The translations under genes were made by a program, and so were the position numbers. Shown in pieces: positions 55,598 through 64,000 of a DNA stretch of 64,000 nt. Location: assembly GCF_950097975.1 (NCBI RefSeq), contig NZ_CATNHF010000028.1:62001-126000 (forward strand), written 5' to 3'. A model generated the notes under the pieces. That model saw only the letters and a program-made list of their open reading frames with translations. It was not told the origin of the DNA and did not search any database. The number at the start of each line of letters is the position of its first letter. Position 1 is the stretch's first letter. The DNA is from Microbacterium sp. T2.11-28 (GTDB lineage Bacteria > Actinomycetota > Actinomycetes > Actinomycetales > Microbacteriaceae).

Positions 55598-55672
55598 ATG
55601 TCCTCGGCGTCCGCGATCACCGTTCCCACGGTCATGCGCGCGCGTCGACGCCAGGGCGGACGCCGACTCTAG
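55598..55672 (+). CDS. Arginine-rich leader peptide upstream of argC
   Basis: A 24-codon ORF begins MSSASAITVPTVM and ends RARRRQGGRRL, followed by TAG. Six of its last eleven codons are arginine (CGC, CGT, CGA), in two clusters. It starts at the predicted transcription start, so it would be read without a Shine-Dalgarno. Ribosomes stalling at the Arg codons when arginyl-tRNA is scarce could change folding of the RNA before argC. This matches the design of amino-acid leader peptides such as those of trp and leu operons. The attenuator role is inferred; a chance ORF is possible because CGN codons are common at this GC content. Confidence 0.55.
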   Translation: MSSASAITVPTVMRARRRQGGRRL

Positions 55673-55775
55673 GCGACCCCGCACGCTCCCCGCTCCCGCG
55701 GGTCGAGCCGCCGGTGTCGCCGTCTTCGGCCTGAGCCCGTCCAAGGGCCCGTTCCTCAGACAATAAGGTTGGACA
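55673..55775 (+). promoter_or_regulatory. Putative attenuator region before argC
   Basis: Alternative pairings exist. CGACCC (55674-55679) can pair with GGGTCG (55700-55705), or GGCGAC (55672-55677) with GTCGCC (55716-55721); the two are exclusive. Downstream are GCCG-TCTT-CGGC (55719-55730) and a stem CTGAGCCC/GGG...CTCAG (55731-55759). No U-run follows. A second -10-like TAAGGT (55764-55769) ends six bases before the argC ATG, so a direct leaderless promoter may also exist. Confidence 0.45.
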
Positions 55776-56840
55776 ATGACCTACTCGGTCGCCGTTTCCG
55801 GCGCATCCGGCTATGCCGGCGGCGAGATCCTGCGCCTGCTGGCCGCCCACCCCGACATCGAGATCCGCACGGTGACGGCGCATTCGAACGCGGGGCAGCC
55901 GCTCATCGAGCAGCAGCCGCACCTGCGCTCGCTCGCACACCTCACGCTCCAGGAGACGGCGCCGGAGACCCTGGCCGGTCACGACATCGTCTTCCTCGCG
56001 CTGCCGCACGGGCAGTCCGGGCAGTACACCGAGGCCCTTGCCGGCGTGCCGCTCGTCATCGACGCCGGCGCCGACCACCGGCTCACCTCGGCCCACGCGT
56101 GGGAGGCCTTCTACGGCGGTGACTTCCACGAGCCGTGGGCGTACGGCGTCCCCGAGCTGCTCGTGGACGGTGTCAAGCAGCGCACCCACCTCGCCGGCGC
56201 GGCGCGCATCGCCGCCCCCGGCTGCAACGCCTCCACGGTCGCGCTGAGCCTCGCACCGGGCGTCGCCGCCGGCGTCATCGACCCCGGTGACATCGTCAGC
56301 GTGCTGGCGGTCGGCCCCTCCGGTGCCGGCAAGAGCGCCAAGACCCACCTGCTGGCCTCCGAGATCCTCGGGAGCGCGAACCCCTATGCGGTCGGCGGCA
56401 CGCACCGCCACATCCCGGAGATCCGGCAGGCGCTCGTGGCCGCCGGCGGTCGCCGGGTGCCGCTGGCCGACGACGCGGTGGGGATCTCCTTCACCCCCGT
56501 GATCGTGCCGATGGCGCGCGGCATCCTCGCCACGAGCGTCGCGCGGATCGCGCCGGGGGCCTCGGACGCCGAGATCCGCGAGGCATGGGAGTCCGCCTAC
56601 GGCGACGAGACCTTCGTCCAGCTCCTGCCCGAGGGCTCCTTCCCCCGCACCGCCGACGTGCTCGGGGCCAACACCGCGCTCATGGGCCTGGCGATCGACC
56701 GCGCCGCCGACAAGGTCGTCGTGGTCACCGCGGTGGACAACCTCGTCAAGGGCACCGCCGGTGCCGCCGTCCAGTCCATGAACATCGCCCTCGGCCTCCC
56801 CGAGGCCACGGGCCTGACCGTGAACGGAGTCGCGCCGTGA
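55776..56840 (+). CDS. argC: N-acetyl-gamma-glutamyl-phosphate reductase
   Basis: This enzyme reduces N-acetylglutamyl phosphate to the semialdehyde in arginine synthesis. The 354 residues have [16 protein letters not shown] for NADP, the nucleophile Cys150 in [13 protein letters not shown], and the His-containing [12 protein letters not shown] 55776 is preceded by a weak AAGG. It is first of the coupled argC-J-B-D-F set; its stop overlaps argJ (GTGA). Confidence 0.96.
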   Translation: MTYSVAVSGASGYAGGEILRLLAAHPDIEIRTVTAHSNAGQPLIEQQPHLRSLAHLTLQETAPETLAGHDIVFLALPHGQSGQYTEALAGVPLVIDAGADHRLTSAHAWEAFYGGDFHEPWAYGVPELLVDGVKQRTHLAGAARIAAPGCNASTVALSLAPGVAAGVIDPGDIVSVLAVGPSGAGKSAKTHLLASEILGSANPYAVGGTHRHIPEIRQALVAAGGRRVPLADDAVGISFTPVIVPMARGILATSVARIAPGASDAEIREAWESAYGDETFVQLLPEGSFPRTADVLGANTALMGLAIDRAADKVVVVTAVDNLVKGTAGAAVQSMNIALGLPEATGLTVNGVAP

Positions 56841-57994
56841 GCGTCACCGCAGCGAGGGGATTCGAGGCGGCCGGTGTCGCGGTGGGGCTGAAGTCCACCG
56901 GGGCCAAGGACGTCGCCGTCGTCGTCAACCGCGGGCCGGCCAAGGCCGCCGCGGCCGTGTTCACCAGCAACCGCGCCAAGGCCAACCCGATCCTCTGGTC
57001 GCAGCAGGCGATCGCCGACGGCGTCGCGGAGGCGGTGGTCCTGAACTCCGGAGGCGCGAACTGCTTCACCGGGAGCTTCGGATTCCAGACCACCCATCAG
57101 ACCGCCGAGACCGCGGCCGGCCTGCTCGGGGTGAGCCCCGGCGACGTGCTGGTCTGCTCGACCGGGCTGATCGGGACGGGCGACGAGACGTTCCGCGCCA
57201 AGGTGCTGCAGGGCACGGCGGAAGCGATCCGCACCCTCACCGCCGACGGCGGGGACGACGCGTCGCTGGCCATCATGACGACGGACTCGAAGCCCAAGCG
57301 GGCCGTGGTCTCGCGCAGCGGCTGGACGATCGGCGGCATGGCCAAGGGCGCGGGGATGCTCGCGCCGGGACTGGCCACGATGCTCGTCGTGATCACGACC
57401 GACGCCGTCGTGGGCTCCGCCGACCTCGACACCTCGCTGCGCCGCGCGACGCGGCTGACCTTCGACAGGCTCGACTCCGACGGCTGCATGTCGACCAACG
57501 ACCAGGTCACGCTCCTGGCCAGCGGGGCCAGCGGCATCGCACCGGACCTCGACGAGTTCGCCCGCGCGCTGACCGAGGTGTGCCAGGACCTCGCGCAGCA
57601 GCTGCAGGCCGACGCGGAGGGCGCCAGTCACGACATCACGATCCAGGTCGTCCACGCCGCCTCCGACGACGACGCCGTGGCGGTCGGACGGTCGGTGGCG
57701 CGCAACAACCTGTTCAAGGCCGCCGTCTTCGGCAACGACCCCAACTGGGGCCGGGTGCTCGCGGCCATCGGCACGACCGACGCGGCCTTCGACCCCTACG
57801 ACGTCGACGTCTGGTTCAACGGCGTGCGCGTCTGCAGCGCGGGCGCCCCCGACCGTCCTCGCGAGGAGGTCGACCTCACGCCGCGCGCGACCGGCATCCT
57901 CATCGACCTGAAGGTCGGAGACGCCGAGGCGACGATCCTCACCAACGACCTCACCCACGACTACGTGCACGAGAACAGCGCGTACTCCTCATGA
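56837..57994 (+). CDS. argJ: Bifunctional glutamate N-acetyltransferase / ornithine acetyltransferase
   Basis: This enzyme recycles the acetyl group from acetylornithine to glutamate and may also use acetyl-CoA. The 385-residue precursor is cut autocatalytically before Thr181 in [13 protein letters not shown], giving alpha and beta chains. [19 protein letters not shown] and [14 protein letters not shown] are conserved. Starting at GTG 56837, it overlaps argC. Its stop overlaps a six-codon mini-ORF leading into argB. Confidence 0.95.
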   Translation: MSVTAARGFEAAGVAVGLKSTGAKDVAVVVNRGPAKAAAAVFTSNRAKANPILWSQQAIADGVAEAVVLNSGGANCFTGSFGFQTTHQTAETAAGLLGVSPGDVLVCSTGLIGTGDETFRAKVLQGTAEAIRTLTADGGDDASLAIMTTDSKPKRAVVSRSGWTIGGMAKGAGMLAPGLATMLVVITTDAVVGSADLDTSLRRATRLTFDRLDSDGCMSTNDQVTLLASGASGIAPDLDEFARALTEVCQDLAQQLQADAEGASHDITIQVVHAASDDDAVAVGRSVARNNLFKAAVFGNDPNWGRVLAAIGTTDAAFDPYDVDVWFNGVRVCSAGAPDRPREEVDLTPRATGILIDLKVGDAEATILTNDLTHDYVHENSAYSS

Positions 57995-58011
57995 ACGAGC
58001 AGGCCTCATGA
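57991..58011 (+). other. Six-codon mini-ORF linking argJ and argB
   Basis: ATG 57991 lies in the argJ stop (ATGA), and its own TGA (58009-58011) overlaps the argB ATG 58008. It encodes MNEQAS. It may simply pass ribosomes from argJ to argB; the GAGCAGG within it can also serve as the argB binding site. Confidence 0.35.
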
Positions 58012-58907
58012 CCGATCTCCAGCAGACGACTCCCGAGGAGGCGGCCGAGAAGGCCGCGGTCCTGATCGAATCGCTGCCCTGGCTGCGCCGGTTCCGCGAC
58101 CAGATCATCGTGATCAAGTACGGCGGCAACGCCATGGTCTCCGAGGAGCTGCAGGACGCCTTCGCGCAGGACATCGCGTACCTGCGCTTCGCGGGCGTCA
58201 AGCCGGTGGTCGTGCACGGCGGCGGGCCGCAGATCTCGAAGATGCTCGACCGGCTGTCGATCCCGAGCGAGTTCAAGGGCGGCTACCGGGTGACCTCGAC
58301 GGAGGCCATCGGTGTGGTGCGGATGGTGCTGACCGGCCAGATCAACCCCCAGCTGGTGGCGAAGATCAACGCCCATGGGCCCTTCGCGACCGGCCTGTCC
58401 GGGGAGGATGCGGGGCTGTTCCGCGGTCGGCGGCGCGGGGTCGTCATCGAGGGCGTCGAGCACGACCTGGGCTTCGTGGGCGATGTCGTGGGCGTCGATC
58501 CGCAGCCCGTCCTCGATCAGCTGACCGCGGGCCGGATCCCCGTCGTCTCCTCGATCGCCCCGGACCACGACAATCCCGGCCACTCGCTGAACGTCAACGC
58601 GGATGCCGCCGCCGCAGCGCTCGCGGTCGCCCTCGGCGCCACCAAGCTCGTGGTGCTCACCGACGTTCCGGGACTGTACGCCGACTGGCCCGATCGGGAA
58701 TCCCTCGTCTCGCACCTGACGGCGTCCGAGCTGCGCGAGATGCTGCCGACGCTGGAGTCGGGCATGATCCCCAAGATGCAGGCCTGCCTGGATGCCGTCG
58801 AGGGCGGCGTCGACACGGCGGCGATCATCGACGGCCGCCAGCCGCACTCGGTGCTGGTGGAGATCTTCACGGAACACGGAATCGGAACAGAGGTGGTGGC
58901 GAAGTGA
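58008..58907 (+). CDS. argB: Acetylglutamate kinase
   Basis: This enzyme phosphorylates N-acetylglutamate and is the usual arginine-inhibited step. The 299 residues contain [50 protein letters not shown] and [20 protein letters not shown] motifs. The N-terminal helix ([20 protein letters not shown]) is the one that confers arginine-sensitive hexamers in other bacteria. It overlaps argD by four bases. Confidence 0.96.
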   Translation: MTDLQQTTPEEAAEKAAVLIESLPWLRRFRDQIIVIKYGGNAMVSEELQDAFAQDIAYLRFAGVKPVVVHGGGPQISKMLDRLSIPSEFKGGYRVTSTEAIGVVRMVLTGQINPQLVAKINAHGPFATGLSGEDAGLFRGRRRGVVIEGVEHDLGFVGDVVGVDPQPVLDQLTAGRIPVVSSIAPDHDNPGHSLNVNADAAAAALAVALGATKLVVLTDVPGLYADWPDRESLVSHLTASELREMLPTLESGMIPKMQACLDAVEGGVDTAAIIDGRQPHSVLVEIFTEHGIGTEVVAK

Positions 58908-60166
58908 CCGACACGACGACGCAGGCACGCTGGCAGGAGGACGCGTCGCGCGACCTGGTGCGCAACGCCGGCGCCCGACTGGCGATGTTCACGCGCGGCG
59001 AGGGCGCGTCGGTGTGGGACGACTCGGGCCGACGCTACCTGGACTTCCTCGGCGGGATCGCCGTGACCTCGCTCGGGCACGCCCACCCCGTCTTCGTCGA
59101 CGCGATCGCCCGGCAGGCGGCGACCCTCGCCCACGTCTCGAACTACTTCGCGACCCCGCCACAGCTCGAGCTGGCCGCCCTCCTCAAGGAGATCGCCGGG
59201 GCAGGGGAGGCGGGACGCGTCTACTTCGGCAACTCGGGCGCCGAGGCCAACGAGGCGGCGTTCAAGCTCGCGCGCCTCCACGGCGCCGCCGACCGCAACG
59301 GCGGCACGCCGCGCCCGCGCATCCTCGCCCTCGAGAACGCCTTCCACGGTCGAACGATGGGGACGCTCGCCCTGACGGGCAAGCCCTACATGCAGGAGCC
59401 CTTCCTCCCCATGGTCCCGGGGGTGGAGTTCCTCGACTCGACCGTCGCGGCGCTCGAGGCCGCCATGGACGACCGTGTCGCCGCCCTGTTCGTCGAGCCC
59501 ATCAAGGGCGAGGCCGGGGTGGTCGAGCTGCCCGAGGGCTACCTGCGCGCGGCGCGCGAGATCACCCGGCGCCACGGCGCCCTGCTGATCGTCGACGAGA
59601 TCCAGACCGGGGCGGGTCGCACGGGGGAGTGGTTCGCGTTCCAGCACGAAGGGATCACCCCCGACGCGATCACCGTCGCGAAGGGGATCGGCGGCGGTTT
59701 CCCCATCGGCGCCCTCATCACCTACGGCGAGGCGAGTGACCTGTTCTACCCCGGCACCCACGGGTCCACCTTCGGCGGCAATGCGCTGGGGACCGCGGTC
59801 GCGGTCGCCGTCCTGCGCGAGATCGAACGCGCGGGGCTCCTGGCCAACGCGGCGGAGCGGGGCGTGCAGCTGCGCACGGCGATCGAGGCGCTGGACTCGC
59901 CGCTGGTCCGCGAGACACGCGGCCGGGGCCTGCTGATCGGCGTCGGCCTGCGGCATCCGGTCGCCGGCGCCGTCGTCGCGGCCGCGCAGCAGCACGGCCT
60001 GATCGTGAACGCCGCCAACGAGGACACGGTGCGGCTCGCCCCCGCCCTCACGATCGGCGACGTCGAGGTGGACGAGTTCATCGACCTCTTCGGACGCGCA
60101 CTCCACACCGTCGAGGACTCGCTGCTGCTCGAGGACCCGACCGACCACTCGAAGGAATCCGCATGA
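58904..60166 (+). CDS. argD: Acetylornithine aminotransferase
   Basis: This PLP enzyme makes N-acetylornithine from the semialdehyde and glutamate. The 420 residues include [50 protein letters not shown] and the PLP-binding Lys260 in [14 protein letters not shown]. It starts at GTG 58904 inside the argB stop and ends overlapping argF (ATGA). Confidence 0.95.
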   Translation: MTDTTTQARWQEDASRDLVRNAGARLAMFTRGEGASVWDDSGRRYLDFLGGIAVTSLGHAHPVFVDAIARQAATLAHVSNYFATPPQLELAALLKEIAGAGEAGRVYFGNSGAEANEAAFKLARLHGAADRNGGTPRPRILALENAFHGRTMGTLALTGKPYMQEPFLPMVPGVEFLDSTVAALEAAMDDRVAALFVEPIKGEAGVVELPEGYLRAAREITRRHGALLIVDEIQTGAGRTGEWFAFQHEGITPDAITVAKGIGGGFPIGALITYGEASDLFYPGTHGSTFGGNALGTAVAVAVLREIERAGLLANAAERGVQLRTAIEALDSPLVRETRGRGLLIGVGLRHPVAGAVVAAAQQHGLIVNAANEDTVRLAPALTIGDVEVDEFIDLFGRALHTVEDSLLLEDPTDHSKESA

Positions 60167-61086
60167 CTCGCCACCTCCTCCGCGACGACGACCTCAGCCC
60201 GGCCGAGCAGGCCGAGATCCTGGACCTCGCCCTCTCGCTGAAGAAGGACCGCTGGAAGCTCAAGCCCCTCGAGGGCCCGCAGACCGTGGCGGTGATCTTC
60301 GACAAGTCGTCCACGCGCACCCGCGTGTCCTTCGCGGTGGGCATCGCCGACCTGGGCGGCTCGCCGCTGATCATCTCGACCGCCAACAGCCAGCTCGGCG
60401 GCAAGGAGACCCCTTCCGACACGGCCCGCGTGCTGGAGCGGCAGGTCGCCGCCATCGTGTGGCGCACGTACGCCCAGGCGGGGCTGGAGGAGATGGCGGC
60501 GGGCACCCGCGTCCCCGTCGTCAACGCCCTCAGCGACGACTTCCACCCGTGCCAGCTGCTCGCCGATCTCCTCACGATCCGCGAGCACAAGGGCGAGCTC
60601 GCCGGCCTGACGCTCACCTTCTTCGGCGACGGCAAGTCGAACATGGGGCACTCCTACGTTCTCGCCGGCGTCACGGCGGGCATGCACGTGCGCGTCGCCT
60701 CGCCCGAGGACTACGCGCCGCGCGAGGACGTCATCTCCGACGCCGATCGGATCGCGGCGACCACCGGGGGATCGGTGGCCCTGTACACCGACCCGGTCGA
60801 GGCGGCCGCGGGCGCCGACGTGATCGTCACCGACACGTGGGTCTCGATGGGCAAGGAGGAGGAGAAGATCGCACGCCTGCGCGATCTCGGCGCCTACAAG
60901 GTCACCCAGGAGACGATGGCGCTCGCACAGGACGACGCGATCTTCATCCACTGCCTGCCCGCCGACCGCGGCTACGAGGTGGACGCCGAGGTGATCGACG
61001 GCCCGCAGAGCGTCGTCTGGGACGAGGCGGAGAACCGTCTCCACGCCCAGAAGGCGCTGCTGGTCTGGCTGCTGCGCCAGCAGTGA
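60163..61086 (+). CDS. argF: Ornithine carbamoyltransferase
   Basis: This enzyme forms citrulline from ornithine and carbamoyl phosphate. The 307 residues show the carbamoyl-phosphate loop DKSSTRTRVSFAVG, ALSDDFHPCQLLADLLTI, and the ornithine motif HCLPADRGYEVDAEVIDG. In many actinobacteria argR and argG follow; here a membrane protein gene starts one base after the stop region. Confidence 0.96.
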   Translation: MTRHLLRDDDLSPAEQAEILDLALSLKKDRWKLKPLEGPQTVAVIFDKSSTRTRVSFAVGIADLGGSPLIISTANSQLGGKETPSDTARVLERQVAAIVWRTYAQAGLEEMAAGTRVPVVNALSDDFHPCQLLADLLTIREHKGELAGLTLTFFGDGKSNMGHSYVLAGVTAGMHVRVASPEDYAPREDVISDADRIAATTGGSVALYTDPVEAAAGADVIVTDTWVSMGKEEEKIARLRDLGAYKVTQETMALAQDDAIFIHCLPADRGYEVDAEVIDGPQSVVWDEAENRLHAQKALLVWLLRQQ

Positions 61087-61087
61087 C

Positions 61088-62155
61088 GTGACCGTGGCCG
61101 GCGCCCTCGCCACGTCGCACCTGCAGACCGGCTCCCGGCTCGCGGGTGTCGATCTGGCGCGGGGTCTCGCGGTCCTCGGCATGCTCACCGCCCACCTGCT
61201 GGCGATCGAGTCATTCGACCCGAGCGCGCCGGCCACCTGGGTCGACATCGTCAACGGGCGGTCCTCGATCCTGTTCGCCGTGCTCGCCGGCGTCTCCCTC
61301 GCGCTGGTCTCCGGCGGCGCCGCTCCCGTCGCGGGCGACCGTCTGCGGCTGGTCCGGGCGCGGACCGCGGTGCGCGCGGTGGTCCTGTGGACGATCGGCA
61401 TCCTGCTCATCCTCACCGGCGTTCCGGTCTACGTCATCCTCCCGGCCTACGCGGTGCTCTTCCTGCTGGCGCTTCCCTTCCTCCGGCTGCGCGCTCCGGC
61501 GCTGTGGCTGCTCGCCGCCGCGCTCGCCCTGACGATGCCGCTGCTGCAGCCGGCGCTGAACGAGATCGTCGCCCGTGCCGGATCCGACGTCGAGCTGATG
61601 CTCGGCTGGCACTACCCGTTCACGCTCTGGCTGGCCTTCGTGCTCGCGGGGCTCGCCGCCGGCCGCAGCGACCTGCGCCGGCTGGGGACGCAGCTCGCGC
61701 TGGTGGCGGTCGGCGTCGCGGCCGCCGTCGTGGGCTACGGCGCGGTCGCCCTCTGGCCCGTGGCGGACGGACCGGGATGGGTGGGGGAGGTGTGGACCGA
61801 CCGGGCCCATTCCGGCGGCCTCCCCGAGGTCCTCGGCTCCGGGGGTGTCGCGCTCGCCGTCCTCGGGGCCTCGCTCCTCGTGTGCCGCACGCCGCTGGCC
61901 TGGGTCTTGATCCCGCTCCGCGCCGTCGGCTCGATGCCGCTCACGGCCTACGTGGGTCAGCTCCTGGCGTGGGCGGTCATCGCCGCGGTCGTCCTCGGGG
62001 ACACCGGCGACCTCGGCGGCTTCCGCGCCCTCGACCCGCTGGGGCCGTTCATCGTCACCACCCTCGTGGCATGCACCGCCTGGGCCCTGCTGTTCGGGCG
62101 CGGTCCCCTCGAGCGCGGAGTCGCGTGGATCGTCCGCACGCTCGTGCGCGGCTGA
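61088..62155 (+). CDS. Heparan-alpha-glucosaminide N-acetyltransferase/DUF418-like membrane protein
   Basis: A 355-residue protein with about nine to ten membrane helices. It begins with RLAGVDLARGLAVLGMLTAHLL and SILFAVLAGVSLALVSGG, the start typical of the DUF1624/DUF418 acyltransferase-like membrane families; the end carries IPLRAVGSMPLTAYVGQLL. Acetyl or acyl transfer to a cell-surface glycan is a guess from the family. It starts at GTG 61088, one base after the argF stop codon, so it is translated with the arg genes although no link to arginine is evident. Confidence 0.7.
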   Translation: MTVAGALATSHLQTGSRLAGVDLARGLAVLGMLTAHLLAIESFDPSAPATWVDIVNGRSSILFAVLAGVSLALVSGGAAPVAGDRLRLVRARTAVRAVVLWTIGILLILTGVPVYVILPAYAVLFLLALPFLRLRAPALWLLAAALALTMPLLQPALNEIVARAGSDVELMLGWHYPFTLWLAFVLAGLAAGRSDLRRLGTQLALVAVGVAAAVVGYGAVALWPVADGPGWVGEVWTDRAHSGGLPEVLGSGGVALAVLGASLLVCRTPLAWVLIPLRAVGSMPLTAYVGQLLAWAVIAAVVLGDTGDLGGFRALDPLGPFIVTTLVACTAWALLFGRGPLERGVAWIVRTLVRG

Positions 62156-62189
62156 TCCCCACGACGGCGGCGGGCGCGCGGCTGGCTAG

Positions 62190-63629
<1,440 letters not shown>

Positions 63630-63698
63630 TCCGCTTATCTGCGCACCGCGATAGGTATCTGACTTATATCTCCATGAAATAAGTGCTACGCTTATTCC
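63630..63698 (+). promoter_or_regulatory. AT-rich operator-promoter of the satD-like gene
   Basis: The -10 TACGCT (63687-63692) ends six bases before ATG 63699. It lies inside the dyad AATAAG (63678-63683)/CTTATT (63691-63696). A second dyad ACTTAT (63662-63667)/ATAAGT (63679-63684) overlaps it, and another CTTAT lies further upstream. The pattern suggests two repressor sites. Confidence 0.6.
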
Positions 63699-64000
63699 AT
63701 GGAGCGCCGTATCGTCACCATCGCCGACATCGTCGGCTCGCGCAGCCTGCCCGACCGCAGCGCTGCCCAGCGCGCCATCGAGGATGCGGTGACCCGCGTG
63801 GAGCGCGACGCGCCGGCGGCCGAGCAGCCGCTCGTGGCGACCGTGGGCGACGAGTTCCAGGCGGTGCACACCGAGCTCTCCGCCGCGCTCCGATCGCTGC
63901 TGCTGCTGCAGCTCGCGCTTCCGGAGGGGATCGAGCTCCGATTCGGGGTGGGGGTGGGCGGTGTGCGGGCCGTGGACTCGCGCACGGAGCTGATCTCCGA
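63699..64000 (+). CDS. SatD family protein (5' part only)
   Basis: The first 100 codons of a gene running off the window. It begins MERRIVTIADIVGSRSLPDRS and has LVATVGDEFQAVHTELSAALRSLLLLQLAL and IELRFGVGVGGVRAV, which match SatD-family proteins of unknown mechanism, first named in streptococcal acid tolerance. In actinobacteria a DUF3307 membrane protein often follows; that cannot be seen here. The upstream dyads indicate specific repression. Confidence 0.75.
   Translation, partial: MERRIVTIADIVGSRSLPDRSAAQRAIEDAVTRVERDAPAAEQPLVATVGDEFQAVHTELSAALRSLLLLQLALPEGIELRFGVGVGGVRAVDSRTELIS

Overview
This is a GC-rich (about 70 percent G+C), gene-dense piece of actinobacterial chromosome. The gene order (pgsA-cinA-clgR-DUF3046-recA-recX-miaB-miaA, then dapF-hflX), a DUF5302 protein, and a bifunctional-type hisA with no trpF in view all point to Microbacteriaceae, most likely a Microbacterium-like organism. 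I see no rRNA, tRNA, prophage, insertion sequence or CRISPR array. It reads as stable core genome, so the interest lies in control elements rather than in accessory islands.

Layout. 1-2.1 kb: the 5' part of a CitA/DcuS-type sensor kinase, divergent from the C4-dicarboxylate carrier dctA. 2.2-11.5 kb: pnp behind a structured leader, a degenerate aldo/keto reductase, a histidine phosphatase, an APH-type kinase, dapB, and an OsmC/TIGR01777/thioredoxin group. 11.6-16.6 kb: thyA-folA, an SDR, dapA and RNase J. 17.2-30 kb: ftsK, pgsA, cinA, clgR, recA (with a perfect SOS box), recX, miaB, miaA, dapF, an RsmC-like methyltransferase and hflX. 30-35.4 kb: an S9 peptidase, then metF-metE behind a folded leader. 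35.4-36.8 kb: lexA divergent from a membrane-anchored LysM protein, the arrangement of SOS division inhibitors. 36.8-40.8 kb: hisC, hisB, hisH, hisA/priA and an SseB protein. 40.8-42.8 kb: DUF1844 and infC-rpmI-rplT, with infC apparently starting on AUC. 42.9-55.5 kb: an rRNA methyltransferase with a 33-codon ORF, a gluABCD-type amino acid ABC importer, pheST, an AAA ATPase, an ABC exporter pair and an SDR. 55.5-63.6 kb: argCJBDF, a membrane protein and argH. The window ends inside a satD-like gene.

How the genes work together. Three lysine/DAP genes (dapA, dapB, dapF) are scattered. The arginine genes form one translationally coupled run, broken only by a membrane protein and lacking argR and argG. 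DNA-damage control is well represented: lexA, recA, recX and the LysM protein.

The best lead is upstream of argC: a promoter-like element placed exactly for leaderless translation of a 24-codon ORF that has six arginine codons in its last eleven positions. This is the layout of a ribosome-mediated attenuator for arginine. A second theme is a repeated design in which a TANNNT -10 hexamer ends 6-8 bases before the start codon, predicting leaderless mRNAs for about twenty genes. The few genes with long leaders (pnp, metF, infC, lysM, recA) each carry strong secondary structure. Starts were chosen from ribosome binding sites, -10 placement and family alignments recalled from memory; no database search was possible.
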